NCBI RefSeq assembly: GCF_002775205.1
Contig: NC_036460.1
Location: forward strand, 20,850,751-20,914,750
Direction of reading: 5' to 3'
Source of the DNA: Xiphophorus maculatus
Taxonomy: Eukaryota > Chordata > Actinopteri > Cyprinodontiformes > Poeciliidae
Length of the DNA stretch: 64,000 nt
In this document: one piece after another, positions 13,501 to 21,026 of the stretch
Layout: each line of letters begins with the position of its first letter
How positions within the stretch are numbered: the first letter of the stretch is position 1
Translations under genes and position numbers: made by a program
The notes under the pieces: generated by a model
The model's input: only the letters and a program-made list of their open reading frames with translations
What the model was told of the DNA's origin: nothing
The model's database searches: none

Positions 13501-16500
13501 CTTGGCCACAATGTCGCCATAGTCTCCAGTCCTTCCTCCCTGACCTCTTCCCCGGCTGTGATCGCCTCCTCTCATGGCAAGAAGAGGCCCATCTCTCGTC
13601 TGCCGAGGAAAAACAAGAAACCGGCTCGCACCCGCGGCCAGCCCACCCTGGCGCCGTCTGAAGTGGGCCCCCCCAACATGACTCTGATCAACCTGTCTTC
13701 CCAGCAGATCACAGCGAGCATCCCGGGACAACCCGGCAGCCTGGTCGAGCTGAGCTCAATCTCCACCCCCCAGCGCAAAGTCCCAAATATCATCAAGAGG
13801 CCCAAGTCAGGCGGGGTCATGTACTTGGATCCCACCGCTCTCATACAGCAGAGAATTCCCAATCCTCAGACTGGCATCCTGAGTCACGATTCCTCAACGC
13901 ACATCTTGCCTTGCTCCGTCGCCGGTCTCAGCAGCAGCCAGTCGGTGTTGAACGTAGTCTCTGTCCCGTCTAGTGGTTCCGCCGGGCTTCTGGCGCCGGG
14001 ATCAGTGTCTCTCTCCACCCCCGTGCTGAGTTCTGCAGAAATCGCCGGGCCAATCAGTAGCCTCCTCTTCAAAGCGAATCCACATGGTCTGGGACTGTCA
14101 GATCAGCCTGTGGTCCTCCAGCCGGCGGGGGGAACTCCCCTCATATCACAGCTCACCTCCCCAGTTCAAACATCCATCGCCAGCAGCATCTGTGTCCTGC
14201 CGACCCATCAGACCATCAGCATGGCGGTCAACCAGCACAGCGAGGCAGAAAGTGGGAACATTCACCTGCAGCATCAGCCTCAGCCCATCAACAGAGTGCA
14301 GACCATGGAGTCCAAACCGAACCGTAACGCAGCTTTATCTCCCAGGCCTTCTGCCCATCTGAGCCCCGCCAAGGGACGCGTTGTTGGAGTTTTCACCCAA
14401 AAACCGGCCGCGTTGCTTTCCCAGAGTAACAGAACAAAGCCAGTCCTCAAATCGTCAGATCAGAAACCGACTAACTCAGCAACAGCAGCGTCGGGCACAG
14501 TTTTAGCTACTGACAAAAGCAAGAAAAAAGTAAAGAGGGGCAGACAGAGTGTAGAGATCACTGGCGGGAAGAAGCTCAAGGCCTCCCAGGCAAATGAATA
14601 TCACAGCAACCCTGGAAAGCAGCTGCCATCTTCAAACCCAAGGTGAGAAATTCCTGTTTTTTGCTGCTGGTCATGTTTTGACATGCGAGGTGAAAGAAAA
14701 ATGCTGTGCAATATTTTCAACATTTTGTACAAATACATACCCCTGATGATAAAGTCACCCAAGTAGTAAATGGTGTCCTTTTTGTGAATAATTTAATCTC
14801 AGTATAACTATAGCTGTTCTGCAAAGACTTGAATATATTAGAGAAATAAGCAAAGAGGCTCATAGTAGCTCTGGAGGAGCCACAGGTCAGGCAGGAGAAT
14901 CTGTTGACAACTATTAGTTATGCAGATCCACAAATCTGGCCTTTGTGGAAGATTTTAAGTAAGAAACCTTTTGTTAGAAGAAAGAAAGGAGCTCAAATAC
15001 TTTTCCATTCTGACAACTACTTTCTTGCAAAACCTTGACAAATAATAACAACAGTAAAAAAATTCATCATTCATCCATGCAGCTCCAGAGAACTGAACTC
15101 TCCAGAACCGATGGACACCGGCAAGCCCGCAGATAAGACAACCAACAAGAAGTAAGAAGAACATCTAATCATATTAGTAAAGCTAATCCTAAAATATTGA
15201 TCTAATGTTTGATTTTTATATCTCCAGCTTGTTTGGTAAAAAGAAGACATCTGAAGGTCATGCCATACCAGGAAAGATAGTGGAAAAAGACAAACCCCCT
15301 GCAGCTGGAGAAGCAGGGTCTTTTCCGGCAGCTTCACCGCCCAATGAGGATGGCAGCAGTGCAGACTCTGGCTTGGATGGCAAACCCAAAAAGGGCATCA
15401 TCTTTGAAATCTACAGCGAAGACGGCTTCCACATTCGCTGTGAGAGCATCGAAGGTCAGCCACCAGAACATGCTACGCATGTAAATTAGCTTTGATTGAC
15501 TTAGGAGTTAAGAGCAGGCACAAACAACACCGTGTGTGTGATAATTGCAAACAAATAGAGTTTTATATATATGGGTATTGATATCTAAAAAACGGCTACA
15601 ACTGTAATAAAATTTCCATTAAAAATGATGTGGGAAATGTTGCTTTTCCAGTTTCCATGTGTTAATACTTTGTTCTACAGAGGCCTGGAAGTCCCTGACT
15701 GATAAGGTGAAGGAAGCTCGCTCCAATGCACAACTCAGAGAGCTTTCCTTTGAAGGTAACAGACGTCCCTGACAACTCAGAAATAACCAGAAAGTTCCAG
15801 ACAGAAATTCCCTACATGTCAAGAGTGAAAGGCTGTTGTCTCACTCGGAGCTCCTTCCCGGCGTCACCCGCAGGTGTGAACGGACTCAGGATGCTGGGGG
15901 TCGTCCACGAAGCGGTGGTCTTCTTGCTGGAGCAGCTGTACGGATCCAGGCACTGTCGGAGCTACCGGTTCCGCTTCCACAAGCCGGAGGACACGGACGA
16001 GCCCCCGCTGAACCCCCACGGCTCGGCGCGCGCAGAAATCCATCACAGGTTAGAGCGAGGACTTTGAACCGTTTGGGTATGAATTAAGGTTAAAACGACT
16101 CATGGTAATGAATTGATTATTATAATAATTATCATCATCTAATTTACTTCTCGATTAATTGTTAACTGGAGTGTGCAGACTCTATGAAAAGTAATTTGCT
16201 GAAAGAACAACGTATTCAGAGCAGAACTAAAACTGTTCAGAAAATATCTAAATGTTCATTTAAGATAAACACCTTTTGTCTGTAAATCTGTTCTATCCAG
16301 AACTCCTCACAGTTTTAACTTCAACTGGTTCAACTTTTGTTAACCAAGGTGATTAAGAGCTTTTTTAAAATCAAATTTTTATTTAATCAAAAAACAAAAA
16401 TCACCTCAGTTGCTGATGATAGAAGTATTTTTTCAGCATCCTTTGCTAAAAGCTCAAACATACACAAAAGAAATGTTGCTGATTTTTAGACAATAAAAAT

Positions 16501-18409
16501 TATTTTATTATTTAAAAAAGAAATGTATTATTTGTTTATTAGCATTTTTATGGGGTTTTAAATATTGTAAAAAAAATAAGCTTAAATAGTTAAATTAAAA
16601 ATCTGTAGAATGTGTCATTTTTTTTTTTTATCCGAATAAATAATTTTTAGTTGCAGCATCAGAATGAAATGTATTGGCCGTTCAGAAACCCCCTTTCTGC
16701 AGAGATTCTAGCTATTTAAAGTGGAGATTTTAATCCTGTGGTTTAGAGGCATTGTGAACTTTTGCTCAGGTGTGTAAATGTCAAAAGGAGCCTGAAGTAA
16801 ATCAGAAGCTGTCCCACTCCAACCGTTGCTTCAACACTTTTCCACAGTTGACTCAACATACTCTTTATACTCTGCATGCTGTCTGTCTCACTAATGCTTC
16901 AATCCTGCGTTGCTCTTTTCCCACCAGGAGGTCCGTATTTGACATGTTTAATTTCTTGGCTTCAAAACATCGACAGCCCCCCGAGTATCGGCCGCAGGAG
17001 GAAGATGAAGAGGAAGGGCAGCTCAGGACTGCAAGGTAAGTCACCGAAGTAATTTAGGTCTCGGCTTCATGGGTGTGGAATTGGGAATAAAGCTGCTTTT
17101 TACTTTGTCACTTCAGACGGGCCTCCATGGAGCTGCCGCTTGCTGCGAGGTTCAAACAGCTCAAAGGCACCTCTAAGGAAACGGTCGGCGTCTACAGGTT
17201 AGATAAATGCCATTAGCTGTTCATATTTAAACAAGGCTGGGAGAAGTCTGCAGGAGAGTTAAATAGTGACACCTAAATTGTTAGCAGCTTTCGTACAAAT
17301 CATTGCTTTAGTGCTGTTGAGTCAGAGTTCATATATTTATAAGTCTTAATGTTAAAGGTAAAAAAAAAGATTGTTTTTAAAAAGATGATGAACAAAACAT
17401 GAGGCTTTACATGAGTTATATCCCTCGATTGCTTTCACAAACTTAATGTGAAAAAAATGGGACCTTAGATGGAATTCCAACACAAAGTAGATCTTAGTTG
17501 TAAAACCAGGAATCTCTGCTGCTCCTCCAGAGTGTTGTAAGTCTTGGCTTACTCTAACATGTTGACTAACATTAATGTAATCCATTCAGTAAGATAACTT
17601 TAAGTCCAAATTAGATATAAAGCTAATGTTAGCTGAAATGCTACCATTGTCATGTTGGCTTACACTAGCATGTTAGCATCTTGGCTGCTACTCCTTGCCT
17701 GGCCTTTCTGTTTAGGCTGACTGGGCTTGCAGTTGTTCTGTACTTTTGCCGTTTTTAGATGATGAAATGAATAGTGCTAATCCAGATGCCCAGTAACTTG
17801 GACAAAAATCCAGTAAAATCCATTCAAGTGTGTGTTTACAACATGACATAATGCGAAAAGCCCCAAAAGGTAAAAGGACTTTTAAGTCACTGCTGCAAAA
17901 CTTGAGTCTTCATGTTTCCCACTGCAGGTCGCCTATTCACGGTCGCGGTCTGTTTTGCAAGAAAACCATCGAGGCTGGGGAAATGGTGATCGAATACTCT
18001 GGAAACGTCATTCGGTCCGTGCTCACTGACAAGCGGGAGAAATACTACGATGGGAAGGTGAGGCCTCTGACAATTTTCCATTATTTTTGGGCAGACCGAA
18101 CGTGCTAAACCAAGTCTTCTCTGCCCTCCGAAGGGAATCGGCTGCTACATGTTTCGCATCGACGAGTACGAGGTGGTGGACGCCACCGTGCACGGCAACG
18201 CCGCCCGCTTCATCAACCACTCCTGCGAGCCCAACTGCTACTCCCGGGTCATCGCCGTGGACGGCCAGAAGCACATCGTCATCTTCGCCTCGCGTCGCAT
18301 CTGCTGCGGCGAGGAGCTCACCTACGACTACAAGTTCCCCATCGAGGACGCCAACAACAAGCTGCCCTGCAACTGCGGCGCCAAAAGGTGCCGCAAGTTC
18401 CTCAACTGA
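982..18409 (+). CDS. kmt2a: Histone-lysine N-methyltransferase 2A (MLL1), 3' two thirds of the gene, 23 exons
   Basis: Nuclear enzyme that methylates histone H3 lysine 4 in the WDR5/RBBP5/ASH2L/DPY30 complex and maintains Hox and other developmental gene expression. Coding exons: 982-1095, 1240-1424, 1515-1691, 2918-3028, 3279-3352, 4842-5056, 5143-5240, 5326-5463, 5547-5705, 6591-6702, 6807-6885, 7003-7163, 8177-8323, 8440-11014, 11991-14642, 15083-15151, 15228-15454, 15681-15755, 15874-16048, 16928-17035, 17117-17197, 17928-18057, 18134-18409. All junctions are GT-AG and phases match, giving 8,136 nt (2,711 residues plus stop) after the first split codon. Domain order is PHD3, bromodomain, extended PHD, FYRN, long disordered region with two Taspase-1 sites, FYRC, Win motif, SET, post-SET. 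KMT2A rather than KMT2B is indicated by the giant-exon text, for example QPLYVLQT and SDIMEFVL. The 5' part (AT-hooks, CXXC, PHD1-2) lies upstream of the window. Confidence 0.97.
1240..1424 (+). CDS. kmt2a: kmt2a exon: end of PHD3 and start of the bromodomain region
   Basis: Encodes [11 protein letters not shown], then [12 protein letters not shown] and [17 protein letters not shown], closely matching KMT2A. The acceptor gives the short form, without the three-residue insertion seen in one human isoform as I recall it. Ends in phase 0 at GTGAGA. Confidence 0.95.
1515..1691 (+). CDS. kmt2a: kmt2a exon: bromodomain-associated linker
   Basis: Contains NPETEES and [13 protein letters not shown], highly conserved KMT2A text, followed by a diverged proline-rich stretch. 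It is separated from the previous exon by a 90-bp intron, and both ends are in phase 0. Confidence 0.95.
2163..2359 (-). mobile_element. tRNA-derived SINE with intact target-site duplication
   Basis: On the minus strand there is a tRNA-like head with A-box-like TGGCGTAGCGGTTAGCG and B-box GGTTCGACTCC, a unique body and a T/A-rich 3' tail (the T run at 2168-2185 on the + strand). It is flanked by an 11-bp direct repeat GGCTGCAACTT at 2152-2162 and 2360-2370, so both boundaries are exact. It lies in a kmt2a intron in antisense orientation and should not affect coding. Confidence 0.9.
2918..3028 (+). CDS. kmt2a: kmt2a exon: bromodomain
   Basis: 37 codons in phase 0, [19 protein letters not shown] then SMVKSFFIR, matching the KMT2A bromodomain segment. 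The KMT2A bromodomain is atypical and works together with PHD3. Confidence 0.95.
3279..3352 (+). CDS. kmt2a: kmt2a exon: end of bromodomain
   Basis: Encodes [18 protein letters not shown] and ends in phase 2 at a GTGAGT donor. The QM-R-FPWF core matches KMT2A. Confidence 0.93.
3796..3832. repeat. (TA)n microsatellite
   Basis: Uninterrupted TA dinucleotide run in the kmt2a intron between the bromodomain and proline-rich exons. The rest of that intron (3353-4841) shows no recognisable feature. Confidence 0.95.
4842..5056 (+). CDS. kmt2a: kmt2a exon: linker between bromodomain and extended PHD
   Basis: Encodes [20 protein letters not shown] then MKKIIPAP and a proline-rich tail. The acceptor was chosen at 4840-4841 because only it supplies the single base needed to finish the Asn codon left by the previous exon. 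Ends in phase 1. Confidence 0.94.
5143..5240 (+). CDS. kmt2a: kmt2a exon: start of extended PHD (PHD4)
   Basis: Acidic/proline linker followed by [15 protein letters not shown], the first Cys pair of the extended PHD. Starts by completing an Asp codon and ends in phase 0. Confidence 0.95.
5326..5463 (+). CDS. kmt2a: kmt2a exon: extended PHD core
   Basis: Encodes [19 protein letters not shown] and [10 protein letters not shown], the hallmark ePHD pre-finger text shared by KMT2 proteins. The intron after it is only 83 bp. Confidence 0.96.
5547..5705 (+). CDS. kmt2a: kmt2a exon: second half of extended PHD
   Basis: Encodes C-E-R-C-E-K then [16 protein letters not shown] and [10 protein letters not shown], supplying the remaining zinc ligands. 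Phase 0 at both ends. Confidence 0.96.
6591..6702 (+). CDS. kmt2a: kmt2a exon: start of FYRN domain
   Basis: Encodes [12 protein letters not shown] and [11 protein letters not shown]. After proteolysis, FYRN in the N-terminal fragment pairs with FYRC in the C-terminal fragment to hold MLL-N and MLL-C together. Ends in phase 1. Confidence 0.95.
6807..6885 (+). CDS. kmt2a: kmt2a exon: FYRN middle
   Basis: Encodes [16 protein letters not shown] and KLFPVGYQ, matching the FYRN core. Ends in phase 2; the following intron is 117 bp. Confidence 0.95.
7003..7163 (+). CDS. kmt2a: kmt2a exon: FYRN end
   Basis: Encodes [19 protein letters not shown] and ENRTIAHSP, both highly conserved in KMT2A. Ends in phase 1 at GTACTA. 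Confidence 0.95.
7462..7538. repeat. (TA)n microsatellite, about 38 units
   Basis: Uninterrupted TA run within a kmt2a intron, directly abutting the LTR-like sequence that follows. Confidence 0.95.
7540..7955 (-). mobile_element. Probable solo LTR of a retrotransposon (minus strand)
   Basis: A GC-rich block in an AT-rich intron. Read on the minus strand it has a TATA-like start, a GC-rich middle, then an AATAAA (TTTATT on + at 7586-7591) followed about 35 nt later by a short pyrimidine-rich end, the layout of U3-R-U5. No internal retroviral genes flank it, so a solo LTR is the simplest reading. The exact ends and target-site duplication could not be fixed, partly because the left side runs into a TA repeat. 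Confidence 0.55.
8177..8323 (+). CDS. kmt2a: kmt2a exon: disordered linker after FYRN
   Basis: Ser/Pro/Arg-rich coding sequence ([20 protein letters not shown]) with a good acceptor and donor, completing a split Asp codon and ending in phase 1. Little sequence conservation with human is expected here; the call rests on phase agreement and position. Confidence 0.88.
8440..11014 (+). CDS. kmt2a: kmt2a giant exon, first half, ending after Taspase-1 site 1
   Basis: 858 codons of low-complexity Ser/Lys/Arg/Asp-rich sequence. Its 3' end is strongly conserved: [20 protein letters not shown], then [14 protein letters not shown], then EGQVDGADD (Taspase-1 cleavage site 1, 10746-10766, cut between Asp and Gly) and YYYNFTRT. 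The first part carries charged repeats of the type S-R-D and D-S-E-K-G-R. In human this exon continues without interruption. Here the frame stops at 11057, and only the GTTAGT donor at 11015 leaves the phase-2 codon that joins the next exon in frame. Confidence 0.93.
10746..10766 (+). other. Taspase-1 cleavage site 1 (QVD|GADD)
   Basis: Encodes Q-V-D-G-A-D-D, identical to the human KMT2A CS1 core. Taspase-1 cuts between Asp and Gly to make the N- and C-terminal fragments. Confidence 0.92.
11015..11990 (+). other. kmt2a: Intron within the giant kmt2a exon (976 bp)
   Basis: Donor GTTAGT at 11015 and acceptor TTTAACAG ending at 11990 join TT to A (Leu) and keep both frames open. The interior is AT-rich with stops in all frames and shows no transposon I recognise. 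Human KMT2A has no intron at this point. Reading into the intron would add 14 codons and terminate at 11057. Confidence 0.85.
11991..14642 (+). CDS. kmt2a: kmt2a giant exon, second half, with Taspase-1 site 2 and the activation domain
   Basis: 884 codons. Starts S-L-G-K-Q-Q-I-G then [12 protein letters not shown], which is Taspase-1 site 2. Next are a Ser/Thr-rich stretch, [19 protein letters not shown], then [13 protein letters not shown] (12397 onward, the CBP/p300 KIX-binding activation domain), [17 protein letters not shown], a nine-Ala run (about 13,028-13,054), [31 protein letters not shown] and VPNIIKR. All are conserved KMT2A landmarks in the right order. Ends in phase 2 at GTGAGA. 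Confidence 0.95.
12016..12036 (+). other. Taspase-1 cleavage site 2 (QVD|GVDD)
   Basis: Encodes Q-V-D-G-V-D-D, matching human CS2 (Q-L-D-G-V-D-D) with a Val for Leu change that makes it resemble CS1. It begins 25 nt after the upstream intron's acceptor. Confidence 0.92.
15083..15151 (+). CDS. kmt2a: kmt2a exon: short linker
   Basis: 23 codons of polar sequence ([18 protein letters not shown]) between ATGCAG and GTAAGA, phase 2 at both ends. Supported mainly by splice signals and phase continuity. Confidence 0.82.
15228..15454 (+). CDS. kmt2a: kmt2a exon: linker into FYRC
   Basis: A variable start followed by [15 protein letters not shown] and CESIE, the conserved entrance to the FYRC domain. 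Ends in phase 1. Confidence 0.93.
15681..15755 (+). CDS. kmt2a: kmt2a exon: FYRC start
   Basis: Encodes [18 protein letters not shown] then LRELSFE, matching FYRC. Followed by a 118-bp intron. Confidence 0.95.
15874..16048 (+). CDS. kmt2a: kmt2a exon: FYRC and Win motif
   Basis: Encodes [29 protein letters not shown] and GSARAEIH. The Arg codon at 16029-16031 is the Win-motif arginine that inserts into WDR5. The exon is GC-rich relative to the flanking introns. Ends in phase 2. Confidence 0.96.
16928..17035 (+). CDS. kmt2a: kmt2a exon: pre-SET segment
   Basis: Encodes [17 protein letters not shown] then an acidic stretch [13 protein letters not shown], very close to human KMT2A. Ends in phase 2. 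Confidence 0.96.
17117..17197 (+). CDS. kmt2a: kmt2a exon: pre-SET segment 2
   Basis: Encodes [15 protein letters not shown] then SKETVGVYR, leading directly into the SET domain. The upstream intron is 81 bp. Confidence 0.95.
17928..18057 (+). CDS. kmt2a: kmt2a exon: SET domain, first part
   Basis: Encodes [10 protein letters not shown] (the G-x-G cofactor-binding loop), [15 protein letters not shown] and [10 protein letters not shown]. Ends in phase 0. Confidence 0.97.
18134..18409 (+). CDS. kmt2a: kmt2a last exon: SET catalytic core, post-SET and stop
   Basis: Encodes [29 protein letters not shown] (cofactor-binding N-H and zinc Cys), [10 protein letters not shown] (catalytic Tyr) and the post-[16 protein letters not shown], with TGA at 18407-18409. 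The exon is markedly GC-rich, with mostly C- or G-ending codons. A C-C pair (18302-18307) replaces the Y-R found just before GEEL in human KMT2A. Confidence 0.97.
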   Translation, partial: GIGCYMFRIDEYEVVDATVHGNAARFINHSCEPNCYSRVIAVDGQKHIVIFASRRICCGEELTYDYKFPIEDANNKLPCNCGAKRCRKFLN

Positions 18410-20177
18410 CGGCTCCCATCTGAACGACTCGCTTCCTGCCGGTTTACAGTTTTAAGCTACAAAAATGACACCAGCGGCTGCTACGGGCCGCGGCGCGTCT
18501 GCAGGAAGGGCCATATGTAGAAACCCAAACATATTGTGCCTCCTTTTGTCTAATTTATATTCGGCATTGAAAGTTTCACCTGGAAAGGTGAGTAACGAGA
18601 CGTGACATTGCAATATATTTCCTTTTATTTATATTTGGATGATAGTTATCCCTTCATATTTTTTTATTTTCTACATCGGCCAATCCTTTTTTAGAAACAT
18701 ATTATGATCTACTAATGTGAACTTTAAAGGAAAGGATACATTAAAAAAAATTTCAAAGAACTTGGATCCATTTTACACCAAAGTGCAATTTGTTGAAGGG
18801 ACTTGAAACAGTGATATTTTATTTTATTGGAGGTTAAATTAGGACTCTGTTTTGTTTATTTCAGTGTTGTCAATGCATATCTCCTTGTCTCAGTGTGCCC
18901 TGATGCCTTCAGAGCTGAAACCTTCCCCTATAGAGTGTTTATTTGACCCTGTAAATAGGCGCAGCCTGGTGGGAACTGTGCAGCATGAAACACTAGTGGG
19001 AGCAGGAAGAGGAAAAGTAGCAGGAACAGGAAAAACAAAAATAAAGACATCAGGGAGGGGAGAAAAGTTTAGTTCGTAAGAGAACCGTTTACTTTTTACC
19101 GTTGCTGTAAAGGGTGTCCTCAGATTCAACCTCAGCTGATTGGTTAAAAGTGAATCTGAGACGATTGGATCAAGCCTCTGGCCCGAGGGAGCGAGGCAGC
19201 TAGAGATTCTGGTGGACTGACGGCCATGGGGACCAGGGAAACCTACTGATGTGCTTGAATAGACGTACTTAAAATGATTTTCTTTGTTACTTTTGGAGGA
19301 GCTTCATCCGAATGACGCCGGAGCACGCAGACGGACGTGTTTCAGGTCTGCGAACGCTGTTGTTGTTGTTATCAGATTGTCTTTGGTAGTTGTGTAAGCT
19401 GGGACGTCCCAAAACCACAGCAGCAAGAGAACCAAACGCCATCCTGTTAAATTGAATTTTCATGCAGCTCTCCCCCCATTTCTTCTCGGGCCTGTTGTGA
19501 TAACCATTATTATGGGGGAAAAAAATGTTTTTTGTTTTTGTTTTTTTATTTGTTGTTTATCTGTCTTTTTACTACAGACAGGAAAATACCATGCTTGCTT
19601 TTGGAAAGAAAACAAAACAATGTAAATAATGTATATTTTTTTACAAAAAAAGAAAAAAAGATTAAAAGCACTCACTAGTGAATAGCACTTAATGATGGTA
19701 TTTATATTTTTAAAAATTCATATTTATTTTGTTGCCATTTTTGTAGGAAATAGAGGTTTACAAACACTAATGCTTGGTCGATATGTTTTGTATTCCACTG
19801 CTTTTTCAAAGTTTATGTTTGTTTTTGTTTTTCTTTTGTTTTGTTTTATTCTAAATTTGGAGCCTGAATGTTTTTCTTTGATTCCAAAGACTGACACTGG
19901 TCTGTGGCTTGGTTCCTGTTTAGTTCAGTCCACCAGTAGCTCTTTATCTACGACAGGCCGTTTGGCCACAGCTGATGTTTATTTCATCTTTATTGTTTTT
20001 AGAGATTTTTTTTTTCTTTCTTTCTTAAATGTCCCAGTTGTAGCTACTGGTCTGGCCGTCATGCGAACTATAATTATGCACTTGAGAGAGTTTAGATTGT
20101 GGATCTATAGCAGATATCTCCTCTCTCCAGCCTTATCGTCTCCACACCGCGTCGATCCGAGAGTCGAGTCCGCTCAC

Positions 20178-20180
<3 letters not shown>

Positions 20181-20207
<27 letters not shown>
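20181..20207 (+). repeat. (CTG)9 trinucleotide repeat in kmt2a 3' UTR
   Basis: Nine perfect CTG units followed by CTA, on the transcript's sense strand. Confidence 0.95.
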
Positions 20208-20209
<2 letters not shown>

Positions 20210-20315
20210 ATTATCATCGAATCCGTTCTGTGATCAGCCAGGACGTCGACTGGCTTACCGCTAATTGGAAACAAACAAATAAGCTACCCATGTTTGTAAA
20301 ATAAAAATTAAAAAT

Positions 20316-21026
20316 TGTGCTTTGCAAAAGTTTTCATACATATTTCCATATTTTATCAACCACAAAGTTTGTATTTTGGGGGGGGATTTTATGTGATTGA
20401 CCAGCAGAAAATAGTAGATAAAAGTGAAGTTAACAGTTTGCCAAATTACTTTCAGCTTTCCGTCTGTCGTTTGGTGTCTGTCTCTACCAGCTTTGCACAA
20501 GAGACGGGCATTTTTACCCATTCTTCCCAGCAAAATAACTCATAACTCATGATGCAGCCACTGCCATGTCTCATTTTAGAGATGGTGCGTTTAAGGTTTT
20601 TCTGACGTTTTGTGTCAGTTTTATTCCGCTGCATGATTTTTGATTAATTGCAAGCAAGACGTGTTCAGGCTTTCTGTCAACATGGATTTCTTCTTGCCCA
20701 CTCTATTAAAAATGAATTAGTGAAGTGCAGGATTTCCAGTTGTCCTGTTGATGAATTACTTCCTCCAGAGTTACTTTGAGTGTCTTGGCTGCTTCTGCCA
20801 TTCAGGCTCTCTATGCAAGATGGTGGTAGGTTTGTAGTTGTGTCCTGCTGACCCGGTTACGTCTGGAGGTATTTGGTGGCTCTAGATTTGTAAAAAGTTT
20901 CTTTCCACTTTAACTATGAATGACCTTTTGTTGGCCTGTTGCATAAAATCCCAATGAAATACGATGAAGTTTGTGGTTGTTGTTTGATAAAATATGAAAA
21001 AGTGAACACTTTAGCAAGACACTGTA
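20316..21026. mobile_element. Non-autonomous DNA transposon (TTGCAAAAG family) inside kmt2a 3' UTR
   Basis: Left end: TTTGCAAAAGTTTTCAT, then AACCACAAAG and GGATTTTATGTGATTGACC. Right end carries the reverse complement in diverged form (AAATCCCAATGAAAT, GTTTGTGGTTG, TTAGCAAGACACTGTA). This matches an abundant fish repeat with subterminal 'ACCACAAACTT...ATTTTATGTGA' text, probably Tc1/mariner-like. It would be transcribed as part of the kmt2a mRNA. The family name is from memory. Confidence 0.7.
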
